Origin: Flavobacterium geliluteum
Lineage (GTDB): Bacteria; Bacteroidota; Bacteroidia; Flavobacteriales; Flavobacteriaceae
Length of the DNA: 64,000 nucleotides
Reading direction: 5' to 3'
NCBI RefSeq assembly: GCF_017948595.1
Contig: NZ_JAGFBV010000001.1
Span: forward strand, 248,001 to 312,000
The first letter of the stretch is position 1; each line of letters starts with the position of its first letter. Shown piece by piece: positions 36,338 through 46,437 of this stretch. The notes beneath the pieces were generated by a model. It was not told where the DNA came from. It made no database searches and saw nothing but the letters and a program-made list of their open reading frames with translations. The translations under genes were made by a program, and so were the position numbers.

Positions 36338-36877
36338 ATGGAAGGAACTATAGGAGAAATCCGCATTTTTGCAGGGAATTTTGCGCCATTGGCTTGGTCA
36401 TTTTGCGATGGCAGTACGTTAAGCATTTCAGGTAATGAAGCTCTTTATGCCCTAATTGGCACTACTTATGGGGGCGACGGAGTACAAACATTTAATGTTC
36501 CTGATCTTCGCAGCCGCATTCCGGTTGGTACAGGTCAAGGACCAGGACTTCCGCAAATGATATTGGGTCAGGTTGGGGGTGCAGAAACTGCTGTAATGTC
36601 CAGTAATCAAATGCCCGCACACACCCACATGGGAACCGGTACCGTTTCAATTCCGGCTTATAGTCTGGCAGATACAGCAGGTTCTCCAACCAATGCCGAG
36701 TTAGCTGGCTTAACTGGAGCTTACTCTACCGAGACAGCAGATACCAGTCTAAAACCTGAAACTTCAACTGTAAATCTGGCAGCTGCTGGTCAGGGAATCC
36801 CATTTAGTATTATACAACCTTATACATCTGCAAATTATATTATTTGCGTTGAGGGTATTTTTCCAACTAGAAACTAA
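36338..36877 (+). CDS. Tail-collar (microcystin-dependent-type) protein 2
   Basis: This 179-residue paralogue of the preceding gene shares the start MEGTIGEIRIFAGNFAP and carries CDGSTLSISGNEALYALIG, YGGDGVQTFNVPDLRSR and MPAHTHM, ending NYIICVEGIFPTRN. It lies 40 bp after copy 1. The variable part is the segment after the HTH motif (about residues 95-150), where the three copies differ most. No export signal is visible. Confidence 0.85.
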   Translation: MEGTIGEIRIFAGNFAPLAWSFCDGSTLSISGNEALYALIGTTYGGDGVQTFNVPDLRSRIPVGTGQGPGLPQMILGQVGGAETAVMSSNQMPAHTHMGTGTVSIPAYSLADTAGSPTNAELAGLTGAYSTETADTSLKPETSTVNLAAAGQGIPFSIIQPYTSANYIICVEGIFPTRN

Positions 36878-36894
36878 CCTAAAAACTATCAATC

Positions 36895-37431
36895 ATGGAA
36901 GGAACAATGTCAGAAATTCGCTTATTTGCTCCCAATTTCGAGCCTAAATATTGGGCCTTTTGCGCAGGGCAACTACTTGCTATAAATACAAACCAAGCCT
37001 TATTTAGTCTTTTAGGAACAACCTACGGAGGCAATGGTATACAAACATTTGCACTGCCGGATTTGCGAGGTCGTGTTCCTATGGGTACAGGCGTAGGAAC
37101 TGTCAATCAATATCAATTGGGTCAAATTTCAGGATCTAATAATATAACGGCAACTATTGCAAACTTGCCATCGCATACACATGTGGGAACTGGTTCTTAT
37201 ACCATATTGGCTTATTCAGATGAGGGAGATAACGGATCTCCGTCAGGAAATAGTTTGGCGGCTTTAGCGGGCCTATATTCTACAAAAACACCTGATACGT
37301 CTTTAAGACCTATCAATGCATCGATTACCATCGGTATTAATGGAGGCAATCAGCCAATACCAGTTCAGCAGCCGTATTTAGGGATGAATTATATAATATG
37401 CCTGATGGGAATTTTTCCTTCAAGAAACTAA
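36895..37431 (+). CDS. Tail-collar (microcystin-dependent-type) protein 3
   Basis: This 178-residue third paralogue starts MEGTMSEIRLFAPNFEPKYW. It carries CAGQLLAINTNQALFSLLG (the usual CDG is CAG here), YGGNGIQTFALPDLRGR and LPSHTHV, and ends NYIICLMGIFPSRN. It is 17 bp after copy 2 and is followed by a 10-bp perfect hairpin at 37440-37463. Three successive homologous subunits suggest a hetero-oligomeric structure. Confidence 0.85.
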   Translation: MEGTMSEIRLFAPNFEPKYWAFCAGQLLAINTNQALFSLLGTTYGGNGIQTFALPDLRGRVPMGTGVGTVNQYQLGQISGSNNITATIANLPSHTHVGTGSYTILAYSDEGDNGSPSGNSLAALAGLYSTKTPDTSLRPINASITIGINGGNQPIPVQQPYLGMNYIICLMGIFPSRN

Positions 37432-37439
37432 TTTTATGT

Positions 37440-37463
37440 ACCCATTGGATGTTTCCAATGGGT
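37440..37463 (+). promoter_or_regulatory. Intra-operon hairpin after the collar triad
   Basis: ACCCATTGGA (37440-37449) pairs perfectly with TCCAATGGGT (37454-37463) across a TGTT loop. The following sequence is only mildly T-rich. It could attenuate transcription so that collar proteins outnumber the downstream enzymes, or protect mRNA ends. Confidence 0.55.
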
Positions 37464-37500
37464 TATTTGCCTTGTTATAAAACATCTTTAATTATTGTTT

Positions 37501-38631
37501 ATGAAAATAGCTTTACTCTTAACGCGTTCCGTAATCTATCCTTCAATGGCTTTTGATATTATGGATGGTTTTAAATCTTCTCTAAAAAAATTAGGAGTAG
37601 AAGGCAAACATGAAATCGTATCATCGAATATAGGTGTGGCAGGCAAAAATGAAGAAATTTATATTTGCTGCGAACAATTATTACTCAATAATACAGATAT
37701 AATTATTGCTTATATAAATCCTATTACAGCAGAATTTATTCATCCTCTTTTTGAAAATTCTGGAAAGTTACTGATCGTCTTAGATAGTGGTTATCATTTT
37801 CCAAACTTTCAACAAAAATTATCACACGCTCATTTTATTTCTTTAGAAGGTAATCTGTGTTCCCGTGCGATTGTTCGTAAAGCAGCAGAAGAAGGGCTAA
37901 AGGATTTTGCTTTTACCTGTTCTTTTTACGATGCAGGTTATCGTCCTCCTTATACCTATTCAACTTCAGTTGAAGATAAAGGAGGATCTATCACATACAA
38001 TCATATTACGCCTTTGAAGCGTTCAGATTTTAGTTTGGAACCATTGGCGGGTTATCTTGAAGGAAACAAAGATGCGGCCCTTTTGACTTCTTTTTGCGGA
38101 GATATGGCAGAAGATTTTTTTAGAGAATCATCTAAATTTAAGAGTATTATATCCAGTAAAATTTACGGAAGCGGTTTTACAGCAGAAGAATTTTGGCTAA
38201 GTAAGATACCTCATCCGGGATATGATTGGAGTTCTTCTATTCCTTGGTCATTAAAAATTGTTAGCGAAGAAAATAAAGATTTTGTTGCAACCATGGAGAA
38301 TATCCGAAAAAACAAAGCCAATATATTCTCGCTTTTAGGCTGGGAAGCTGCTCTGTTTATAGAAGTTGCAAATGAAAAATCATTAGACGCTGTTACAATC
38401 AACTCGCCAAGGGGGAAAGTCTATATGAATCCTGATACAGGTTTTTCTACAGCGCCTATTTATTACGCGACAGTTGCAAAAAACAAAGAAACAGGCAACT
38501 GTCAGTTAGAGCATATCACAGAAGCCGAAAATCTAGACGAAGAACGCAGCCGTTTGCAATATCATATTCTGGCGGTTCAGAATGTAACGTCCAACTCATG
38601 GTTTAATGCCTATGCTTGTCTCGAATCATGA
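37501..38631 (+). CDS. Periplasmic-binding-protein-like fold protein without signal peptide
   Basis: This protein has about 376 residues from the ATG at 37501; an in-frame TTG lies two codons earlier. It begins MKIALLLTRSVIYPSMAFDI and has alternating alpha/beta segments (EEIYICCEQLLLNNTDIIIA; AALLTSFCGDMAEDFF). This pattern resembles the type 1 periplasmic-binding fold of branched-chain amino-acid receptors, but no export signal or lipobox is present. A cytoplasmic role, such as binding a ligand or a carrier, is therefore suggested. The assignment is by pattern only. Its stop overlaps the formyltransferase start (ATGA), implying coupled translation. Confidence 0.5.
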   Translation: MKIALLLTRSVIYPSMAFDIMDGFKSSLKKLGVEGKHEIVSSNIGVAGKNEEIYICCEQLLLNNTDIIIAYINPITAEFIHPLFENSGKLLIVLDSGYHFPNFQQKLSHAHFISLEGNLCSRAIVRKAAEEGLKDFAFTCSFYDAGYRPPYTYSTSVEDKGGSITYNHITPLKRSDFSLEPLAGYLEGNKDAALLTSFCGDMAEDFFRESSKFKSIISSKIYGSGFTAEEFWLSKIPHPGYDWSSSIPWSLKIVSEENKDFVATMENIRKNKANIFSLLGWEAALFIEVANEKSLDAVTINSPRGKVYMNPDTGFSTAPIYYATVAKNKETGNCQLEHITEAENLDEERSRLQYHILAVQNVTSNSWFNAYACLES

Positions 38632-39566
38632 GCATGCAACGCGACATCGTTATTTTGTGTAATAACCGCATGGCTTTTCCTGCGATGCAAACCTTGTATG
38701 GACTGAATAAATTGCACACCATTGGAGTACCTGTTGGTAACGATGAGGTACTGGCTTTTTGTTCGGCTTTTGCAAGTCAAACAGGGGTCAATTTAATATT
38801 GCTTGAAAAAGAAAAAGTAGAAAATCAGTTACAGGGATTACTTGAAAGCAGTGAGATCAAGTATGTTTTTACAATGACGTTTCCTTGGAAATTATCCGAA
38901 AAAATTATAGAACAATATCCTAACCTGTTTTATAATTTTCATTACGGACTTTTACCTGAAATGCGTGGTTGTGATCCTGTTTTTGAATCGATTCGTCAAC
39001 AAAAGCAAGAAACTGGAATTACTGTTCATACGATTGAAAAAGAGATTGATACCGGTAATATAGTGCTAAAACGTGTGCTGCCAATAGCTGCTAATGTCAC
39101 TCACGGAATGCTTTGCACTAGCTTATCTTATCTGGGAGCGCAAATGGTGCCCGAAGTAGTAGCACTGTTGCAAACCAATTTTAAGGGAGTGCCTCAAGAC
39201 GAGACAGACGCAAATTACTATAAAAAAGCAGCTGCAGGCGATGTATGTATTCGATGGGAAACTCAGGATGCAAAATCAATACAAGCATTAGTAAACGCCT
39301 GTAATCCTTGGAATAAAGGCGCTTACGCCCAATGGAGCGGATGGAACATGCGTATTCTTGAAGTGTCTCCTACTAAAAATGTTACAGAACATTCACATTC
39401 CCCGGGGACCATTTTAGAAATAAATGAAAACAAGGGATTAATTATACAATGTTACAATAATACACAGCTTCGTATAAATACTGTTTATACAGATGAAGGT
39501 TTTATGAGTGGGTACAAGTTGCTCGCTTTTGGTATAAAAAATGGCGAGCAGTTTGCCTCTTTATAA
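38628..39566 (+). CDS. Formyltransferase family protein (Fmt/GART-like)
   Basis: This protein has about 312 residues from the ATG at 38628; an ATG at 38616 would add four. Catalytic residues of 10-formyl-THF-dependent formyltransferases are visible: Asn and His in FYNFHYGLLPEMRGCDP and Asp in IDTGNIV. From about residue 200 a second domain resembles the Fmt C-terminal domain (IRWETQDAKSIQALVNACNP, then PGTIL). It is not the housekeeping Fmt, which starts differently and acts on Met-tRNA. A likely substrate is an amino group on a sugar or peptide. It sits between the binding-fold protein and the giant surface protein. Confidence 0.75.
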   Translation: MSMQRDIVILCNNRMAFPAMQTLYGLNKLHTIGVPVGNDEVLAFCSAFASQTGVNLILLEKEKVENQLQGLLESSEIKYVFTMTFPWKLSEKIIEQYPNLFYNFHYGLLPEMRGCDPVFESIRQQKQETGITVHTIEKEIDTGNIVLKRVLPIAANVTHGMLCTSLSYLGAQMVPEVVALLQTNFKGVPQDETDANYYKKAAAGDVCIRWETQDAKSIQALVNACNPWNKGAYAQWSGWNMRILEVSPTKNVTEHSHSPGTILEINENKGLIIQCYNNTQLRINTVYTDEGFMSGYKLLAFGIKNGEQFASL

Positions 39567-39581
39567 TTTAACTATTTAACT

Positions 39582-42500
39582 ATGAAACATTTTTACGCTC
39601 AAATTAAGAATTTTATAAATATCGCCTTGTTTCTGGGGATATTTTTACAGAGTTACATTGTTAACTCTCAAACGACTCTGTCAGCTGGAGATATTATCTT
39701 CACTGGATACGATTCCAATCCGAGTCCCGCTGCGGGAGATGTCTATTCCTTTGTGCTTCTTACCAATATTTCGGCGGGGACAGTAATTAATTTTACTGAC
39801 CGTGGTTATTTTGGTGCTGGTGTATGGCAAACAGCCCTCTCTACAGAAGCTACCGTTACTTGGACATCAGGAACAGCTATTCCAGTTGGTACAGAAATTA
39901 TGATAAAAGGTCTTACGGCCTCTACTTATGATCCAAATACCGCTGCATTAACTACAAACGGAACGGTTACTTTAAGAGAGGGTACTCCTGCAAACGGATT
40001 ATCTTTATCGACTGTAGGAGATCAGGTTATCGCTTTTCAGGGTGGTACGGGTATTCCTGAGAGTGGCGGTGTAACTTTTATCTCGGGGCTGCATTATTTT
40101 TATTGTAGCTCTGGTGCCGGGACTTCTCAGGCAAGCTGGGACGATTTGGCTTGCGCCGACGGACCAAACTCTTCTGTAATACCTGTAGGTCTGGTAGGAG
40201 GAACGAGCTCTTTTTACACAGGAACCTTAGCAGGAAATGTTTTAGGTACATCAGGTAAATTTAATGGAACGGGAGCACCATTTGCTAACGCAGCCGGAAT
40301 AAGAGCTGGTGTAATGAATCAGGCAAACTGGACACTTTCAAATACTACTCCAGCGCTTTCAATGCCTTCAGGCGCTGCCTTTTTAGGTGTAGCGCCAACC
40401 ATTACAGCCAACCCGCCCAACAGAACAATTTGTGTTGGGAGTAATACTACCTTTTCAATTTCAGCAACTGATGCTACTGGCTACCAATGGCAGGTAAATA
40501 CAGGTAGCGGATTTACAAATATTTCAAATGGTGCGCCTTATTCAGGTGCTACTACTGCAACTTTAACTATAACAGCAGCAACTGCTGGAATGAGTGGTTA
40601 TTTATATCGTTGTGTTGCTACAGGTGCAGGTTCTGCTACTTCAAATGCAGGAACACTAACAGTTTCTAATACAATTGTTACTACAACTTCTCAAACCAAT
40701 GTTTCCTGTAAGGGAGGCAGTAATGGTTCTGCAATCCTATCGGCTTCTGGCGGGATAGCACCTTATACCTATTCATGGTCTCCTTCTGGGGGTACAGCAT
40801 CAAGTGCTAGTGGTCTTAGTGCACAAACGTATACAGTTACAGTTACAGACAATATTGCCTGTACTACAACACACACAGTTATCATTACAGAACCTGTAAA
40901 TGTTCTTACAGCAACGCCTGCTTCACAAACCAATGTATCTTGTTTTGGAGGTTCAAATGGTACAGCTACAGTTGCTCCAACAGGGGGTACACCAAGTTAT
41001 ACCTATTCATGGTCTCCGTCTGGAGGAACTGGTGCTACAGCCACAGGACTTAGCCAAGGAACGTATACCGTAACTGTAACGGATGCTAACTCATGTACCG
41101 CTACTCAAAGTTTTACCATTACGCAACCAACAGCTCTTTCGGTAACGCCCGCTACACAAACCAATGTAAGTTGTTTTGGAGGTTCAAATGGTGCCGCGGC
41201 TATCAATACTCCAACAGGAGGAGCTGGTGGTTATACCTACAACTGGACACCGGGCAACCCAACGGGTGACGGAACTACTTCTGTTACTGGCTTGACAGCA
41301 GGAACCTGGACATGTACTGTGACCGATGCTAACAGTTGTACTACTACTCAAAGTTTTACAGTAACGCAACCACCTGTTATAACAGTAACACCTGCTTCGC
41401 AAACCAATGTATCTTGCTTTGGAGGTTCAAATGGGGCTGCAGCTATCAATACCCCAACAGGAGGAACTGGTGGATACACATACGACTGGACTCCTGGAAC
41501 TCCAACAGGTGACGGAACTACTTCTGTTACTGGCTTAACAGCAGGAACTTGGACATGTACTGTGACCGATGCTAATGGTTGTACCAGAACACAAAATTTT
41601 ACCGTGACCCAACCACCTGCTATTACAGTAACGCCTGCGTCACAAACTAATGTAAGTTGTTTTGGAGGATCAAATGGGGCTGCTGCTATCAATACTCCAA
41701 CAGGAGGAGCTGGTGGTTATACCTATAACTGGACACCGGGGAACCCAACAGGTGACGGAACTACATCAGTGACTGGCTTAACTGCAGGAACTTGGACATG
41801 TACTGTGACTGATGCCAATGGTTGTACCAGAACACAAAATTTTACTGTGACCCAACCACCTGCTATTACAGTAACGCCTGCGTCACAAACTAATGTAAGT
41901 TGTTTTGGAGGATCAAATGGGGCTGCTGCTATCAATACTCCAACAGGAGGAGCAGGTGGTTATACCTACAACTGGACGCCGGGTAACCCAACGGGTGACG
42001 GAACTACTTCTGTTACTGGCTTGACAGCAGGAACTTGGACATGTACTGTGACCGATGCTAACGGATGTACCAGAACACAAAATTTTACAGTGACACAAAC
42101 ACCTGCTATTACAGTAACACCTGCTTCACAAACCAATGTATCTTGTTTTGGAGGATCAAATGGTGCAGCTGCTATCAATACACCAACAGGCGGTGCTGGA
42201 GGATATACGTACGATTGGACTCCGGGAACACCAACAGGTGACGGAACTACTTCTGTTACAGGTTTAACAGCAGGAACTTGGACATGTACAGTGACCGATG
42301 CTAATGGTTGTACCAGAACGCAAAATTTTACGGTGACACAATCACCTGCTATTTCAGTAACGCCTGCATCACAAACCAATATCGCTTGTAATGGAGGTTC
42401 AACTGGTGCAGCTGCTATTAATACTCCAACAGGCGGTGCGGGAGGATATACGTACGATTGGACTCCGGGAACACCAACAGGTGACGGAACTACATCTGTA

Positions 42501-45500
42501 ACAGGATTGAATGCTGGAACGTATACCGTAACGGTTACTGATGCCAACGGTTGTACCGCTACTCAAAGTTTTACGGTGACTCAGCCAGCTGCTTTAGCCG
42601 TAACACCAGCTTCACAAACCAATGTAAGTTGTTTTGGAGGAAGTAACGGATCTGCTACTGTAAGCGTATCAGGAGGAACAAGTGCTTATACGTATGCATG
42701 GTCTCCATCAGGAGGAACTGCTGCTACAGCTTCAGGATTGATTGCAGGAACGTATACCGTAACGGTTACTGATGCTAACGGTTGTACCGCTACTCAAAGT
42801 TTTACCGTGACCCAACCATCAGCTCTAGCTGTAACGCCAGCTTCACAAACCAATGTAAGTTGTTTTGGAGGAAGTAACGGATCTGCTACTGTAAGCGTAT
42901 CAGGAGGAACAAGTGGGTATACGTATGCATGGTCTCCATCAGGAGGAACTGCTGCTACAGCTTCAGGATTGACTGCAGGAACGTATACCGTAACGGTAAC
43001 CGATGCTAACGGTTGTACCACTACTCAAAGTTTTACGATCACGCAACCAGCTGCTCTTTCAGTAACGCCTGCTTCACAAACGAATATCGCTTGTAATGGA
43101 GGTTCAACTGGTGCCGCTGCTATCAATACACCAACAGGCGGTGCCGGTGGATATACGTACGATTGGAGTCCGGGAACACCAACAGGTGACGGAACTACAT
43201 CTGTAACAGGATTGATTGCAGGAACGTATACCGTAACGGTTACCGATGCCAATGGCTGTACCGCTACTCAAAGTTTTACCGTGACTCAACCATCTGCTCT
43301 TGTAGCAACGCCTGCTTCACAAACCAATGTAAGTTGTTTTGGAGGGAGTAACGGATCTGCTACTGTAAGTGTATCAGGAGGAACAAGTGCATATACGTAT
43401 GCATGGTCTCCATCAGGAGGAACTGCTGCTACAGCTTCAGGATTGATTGCAGGAACGTATACCGTAACGGTTACTGATGCTAACGGTTGTACCGCTACTC
43501 AAAGTTTTACCGTGACCCAACCATCAGCTCTAGCTGTAACGCCAGCTTCACAAACCAATGTAAGTTGTTTTGGAGGAAGTAACGGATCTGCTACTGTAAG
43601 TGTATCAGGAGGAACAAGTGGGTATACGTATGCATGGTCTCCATCAGGAGGAACTGCTGCTACAGCTTCAGGATTGATTGCAGGAACGTATAACGTAACG
43701 GTTACAGATGCTAACTCATGTATCACTACTCAAAGTTTTACGATCACAGAACCACCTGTTCTGGTTGTAACACCTGCTTCACAAACCAATGTAAGTTGTT
43801 TTGGAGGAAGCAACGGATCTGCTACTGTAAGTGTATCAGGAGGTTCAGGTGCTTATACGTATGCATGGTCTCCATCAGGAGGAACGGCAGCTACAGCTTC
43901 AGGATTGACTGCAGGAACGTATACCGTAACGGTTACCGATGCAAACTCGTGTATCACTACTCAAAGTTTTACGATCACGCAACCAGCTGCTCTTTCAGTA
44001 ACGCCTGCTTCACAAACGAATATCGCTTGTAATGGAGGTTCAACTGGTGCAGCTGCTATCAATACTCCAACAGGCGGTGCCGGTGGATATACGTACGATT
44101 GGAGTCCGGGAACACCAACAGGTGACGGAACTACATCTGTAACAGGATTGATTGCGGGAACGTATACCGTAACGGTTACCGATGCCAACGGTTGTACTGC
44201 CACTCAAAGTTTTACCGTGACTCAACCATCTGCTCTTGTAGCAACGCCTGCTTCACAAACCAATGTAAGTTGTTTTGGAGGAAGTAACGGATCTGCTACT
44301 GTAAGCGTATCAGGAGGAACAAGTGCTTATGCGTATGCATGGTCTCCATCAGGAGGAACTGCTGCTACAGCCTCAGGATTATCAGCAGGAACGTATACCG
44401 TAACGGTTACAGATGCAAACGGTTGTACGGCTACTCAAAGTTTTGTTTTAACAGAACCTAATGTTCTTACGACTACCATAGCTTCACAAACCAATGTAAG
44501 TTGTTTTGGAGGAAGCAATGGATCTGCTACTGTAAGCGTATCAGGAGGAACAAGTGCTTACACCTATGCATGGTCTCCAACAGGAGGAACTGCTGCTACA
44601 GCCACAGGATTGAGTGCAGGAACGTATACCGTAACGGTTACAGATGCTAACGGCTGTATTACGACTCAAAATATTGTTATTACTGAGCCTTCAATTTTGG
44701 ATGCTACAACAACACAAGTTAATGTAACATGTCCTGGAGAAACTAACGGATCTGCTACTGCTCTTGCAACAGGAGGAACGGGTACTTACACGTATGCATG
44801 GTCTCCGTCTGGTGGCACTTCGGCTACAGCAACAGGTTTGGCAGCAGGTACTTATACGGTTATCATTACTGATGCTAACGGATGTCAGGTAACAAAATCA
44901 GTAACAATAATAACGACTCCGGATACAACAGCACCAGTGCCGGATGTAACCAATCTACCAGCGATTACAAGCTCTTGCGGTATTGTATCAACAGAAATTC
45001 CTGTTCCTACTGCCACTGATAATTGTGTCGGAAGTATATCGGCTACCACTGTTAGTCCTTTAAATTATAACGCTGTAGGTACTTATGTAATTACTTGGAG
45101 TTATAATGATGGAAACGGAAATGTAACCACACAAAATCAAACGATCAATATTGTTGCTTCTCCTTTAGATCAGGTTACTTTTGGAAATGCTACCCGTACT
45201 TATGATGGAACTATTCACACAGTACAAGTAGCCAACCTTCCTGCCGGAGCTAGCGTAAATTATACCACAACTCCTGCAACAGGTACAGCAAATGGCGCTA
45301 CAAACGTGGGTGTTTATACCCTTACGGCAACTGTATCTCCGTCTGTGAGCACACCAAATTGTAGCCCAATTACACTTACTGCAAATCTTACGATCAATAA
45401 AGCAGCACAACAAATTACTTTCGGGCCTCTAGCAGATAGAACTCTTGGAGTAGCCAATACTTTTAATTTAAATGCTACTTCTAATTCAGGTTTGCCAGTA

Positions 45501-46433
45501 CGTTATACGTACACTTATACTTCGGCTTCACCGGCTGCTACTGTTTCTACAAGTGGTTTGGTTACGATGTTAACATCGGGTCAAATAACAATTACGGCGC
45601 ATCAGGATGGTAATGCTAATTATCTTCCGGCACCAGATGTTTCGCAAGTTCTTGTGATCAAGAATAATGATGTATCTGTAATGCAAATTACAATTGGTGA
45701 TCAAACGTATGTAAATCCTGCAACGAGTTTAACGTATGTAATGGAATGCGGAGAAACCAATGTGGATATTGCGATTGTAAACCAAACGGGCGCAACGATT
45801 ACGCCATCAGCTAATTTTACGATTACGCCTCCTAAACCGGGAATTTATACGCAAAATGTAGCGGTTACTTCTCAGGACGGATCAGCAACTGCAAACTATA
45901 CTTTGACTGTCGAAAAACCGTTTGGCTTCTTTGATATTGTAAAGCAGAAATTTAATAACGTGCTTCTTGTCAATAACAATCCTCAAACCAATGGTGGTTA
46001 CCAATTTGTGGCTTACCAATGGTTTAAAAACGGACAGTTAGTAGGAACAGGACAATACTATTCTGCCGGAGAGGATATGGGCAATACATTGGATCCTACT
46101 GCAGATTATAGTGTAAAAATGACGACTAAAGACGGAAAAGTGCTGCAAACGTGTGCTACAAAAATCACGTTGCAAAAATCAGTTGGTGCCAAACTTTATC
46201 CTAACCCAGTTCAGGCAGGGAAAATGATTACTGTAGAAGCAGATTTCCCTGAATCAGAATTAGAGAACATGCAAATAAGTATTTATTCTGTGTCAGGCCA
46301 ATGGATTAAAACGGTACAATCGTCTAGTGTAAAAACAGAGATAGAAGTACCTGCAACTGGAGGTAGTATGTACATGGTTGTTATTGAAACTGCCAACATC
46401 AGCAAAACACTAAAAGTAATTGTTAATAAATAA
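39582..46433 (+). CDS. Giant T9SS-sorted surface protein with about 18 SprB repeats
   Basis: This protein has 2283 residues. A signal peptide (about 1-29) is followed by an N-terminal domain (about 30-260, SAGDIIFTGYDSNPSP) and an Ig-like domain (about 280-360). About 18 SprB repeats follow (40680-44930), each starting near QTNVSCFGGSNG or QTNIACNGGSTG and ending in TDANGC. Two repeat lengths occur, 77 and 81 residues. After them come a HYR-like domain (PVPDVTNLPAIT), a MBG-like and an Ig-like domain, and a T9SS type A sorting domain (VGAKLYPNPVQAGK). This is a cell-surface filament or adhesin related in design to SprB of F. johnsoniae, which powers gliding. Confidence 0.9.
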   Translation: MKHFYAQIKNFINIALFLGIFLQSYIVNSQTTLSAGDIIFTGYDSNPSPAAGDVYSFVLLTNISAGTVINFTDRGYFGAGVWQTALSTEATVTWTSGTAIPVGTEIMIKGLTASTYDPNTAALTTNGTVTLREGTPANGLSLSTVGDQVIAFQGGTGIPESGGVTFISGLHYFYCSSGAGTSQASWDDLACADGPNSSVIPVGLVGGTSSFYTGTLAGNVLGTSGKFNGTGAPFANAAGIRAGVMNQANWTLSNTTPALSMPSGAAFLGVAPTITANPPNRTICVGSNTTFSISATDATGYQWQVNTGSGFTNISNGAPYSGATTATLTITAATAGMSGYLYRCVATGAGSATSNAGTLTVSNTIVTTTSQTNVSCKGGSNGSAILSASGGIAPYTYSWSPSGGTASSASGLSAQTYTVTVTDNIACTTTHTVIITEPVNVLTATPASQTNVSCFGGSNGTATVAPTGGTPSYTYSWSPSGGTGATATGLSQGTYTVTVTDANSCTATQSFTITQPTALSVTPATQTNVSCFGGSNGAAAINTPTGGAGGYTYNWTPGNPTGDGTTSVTGLTAGTWTCTVTDANSCTTTQSFTVTQPPVITVTPASQTNVSCFGGSNGAAAINTPTGGTGGYTYDWTPGTPTGDGTTSVTGLTAGTWTCTVTDANGCTRTQNFTVTQPPAITVTPASQTNVSCFGGSNGAAAINTPTGGAGGYTYNWTPGNPTGDGTTSVTGLTAGTWTCTVTDANGCTRTQNFTVTQPPAITVTPASQTNVSCFGGSNGAAAINTPTGGAGGYTYNWTPGNPTGDGTTSVTGLTAGTWTCTVTDANGCTRTQNFTVTQTPAITVTPASQTNVSCFGGSNGAAAINTPTGGAGGYTYDWTPGTPTGDGTTSVTGLTAGTWTCTVTDANGCTRTQNFTVTQSPAISVTPASQTNIACNGGSTGAAAINTPTGGAGGYTYDWTPGTPTGDGTTSVTGLNAGTYTVTVTDANGCTATQSFTVTQPAALAVTPASQTNVSCFGGSNGSATVSVSGGTSAYTYAWSPSGGTAATASGLIAGTYTVTVTDANGCTATQSFTVTQPSALAVTPASQTNVSCFGGSNGSATVSVSGGTSGYTYAWSPSGGTAATASGLTAGTYTVTVTDANGCTTTQSFTITQPAALSVTPASQTNIACNGGSTGAAAINTPTGGAGGYTYDWSPGTPTGDGTTSVTGLIAGTYTVTVTDANGCTATQSFTVTQPSALVATPASQTNVSCFGGSNGSATVSVSGGTSAYTYAWSPSGGTAATASGLIAGTYTVTVTDANGCTATQSFTVTQPSALAVTPASQTNVSCFGGSNGSATVSVSGGTSGYTYAWSPSGGTAATASGLIAGTYNVTVTDANSCITTQSFTITEPPVLVVTPASQTNVSCFGGSNGSATVSVSGGSGAYTYAWSPSGGTAATASGLTAGTYTVTVTDANSCITTQSFTITQPAALSVTPASQTNIACNGGSTGAAAINTPTGGAGGYTYDWSPGTPTGDGTTSVTGLIAGTYTVTVTDANGCTATQSFTVTQPSALVATPASQTNVSCFGGSNGSATVSVSGGTSAYAYAWSPSGGTAATASGLSAGTYTVTVTDANGCTATQSFVLTEPNVLTTTIASQTNVSCFGGSNGSATVSVSGGTSAYTYAWSPTGGTAATATGLSAGTYTVTVTDANGCITTQNIVITEPSILDATTTQVNVTCPGETNGSATALATGGTGTYTYAWSPSGGTSATATGLAAGTYTVIITDANGCQVTKSVTIITTPDTTAPVPDVTNLPAITSSCGIVSTEIPVPTATDNCVGSISATTVSPLNYNAVGTYVITWSYNDGNGNVTTQNQTINIVASPLDQVTFGNATRTYDGTIHTVQVANLPAGASVNYTTTPATGTANGATNVGVYTLTATVSPSVSTPNCSPITLTANLTINKAAQQITFGPLADRTLGVANTFNLNATSNSGLPVRYTYTYTSASPAATVSTSGLVTMLTSGQITITAHQDGNANYLPAPDVSQVLVIKNNDVSVMQITIGDQTYVNPATSLTYVMECGETNVDIAIVNQTGATITPSANFTITPPKPGIYTQNVAVTSQDGSATANYTLTVEKPFGFFDIVKQKFNNVLLVNNNPQTNGGYQFVAYQWFKNGQLVGTGQYYSAGEDMGNTLDPTADYSVKMTTKDGKVLQTCATKITLQKSVGAKLYPNPVQAGKMITVEADFPESELENMQISIYSVSGQWIKTVQSSSVKTEIEVPATGGSMYMVVIETANISKTLKVIVNK
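40680..44930 (+). repeat. SprB-repeat region, 231- and 243-bp tandem units
   Basis: About 18 in-frame tandem units. Units with INTPTGG and GTPTGDGTTS are 81 residues (243 bp); units with SATVSVSGG are 77 residues (231 bp). Neighbouring copies are nearly identical in DNA; for example the ACAAACTAATGTAAG segment recurs with a 243-bp offset near 41641 and 41884. Variants starting IACNGG mark a higher-order period of 705 and 936 bp, at about 42370, 43076 and 44013. Confidence 0.9.
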
Positions 46434-46437
46434 AATC

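Noticed and set aside
35758..37431. A prophage, suggested by tail-collar proteins
   Set aside because: No integrase, terminase, capsid or portal gene is nearby; stand-alone collar genes are common in this phylum.
41184..44225. Long open frames antisense to the giant SprB-repeat gene
   Set aside because: They arise from codon bias in the tandem repeats; the sense frame is continuous with a signal peptide and T9SS domain.
40680..44930. A CRISPR or DNA-only repeat
   Set aside because: The repeats are in-frame protein repeats with conserved Cys and Gly positions, so they encode SprB domains.
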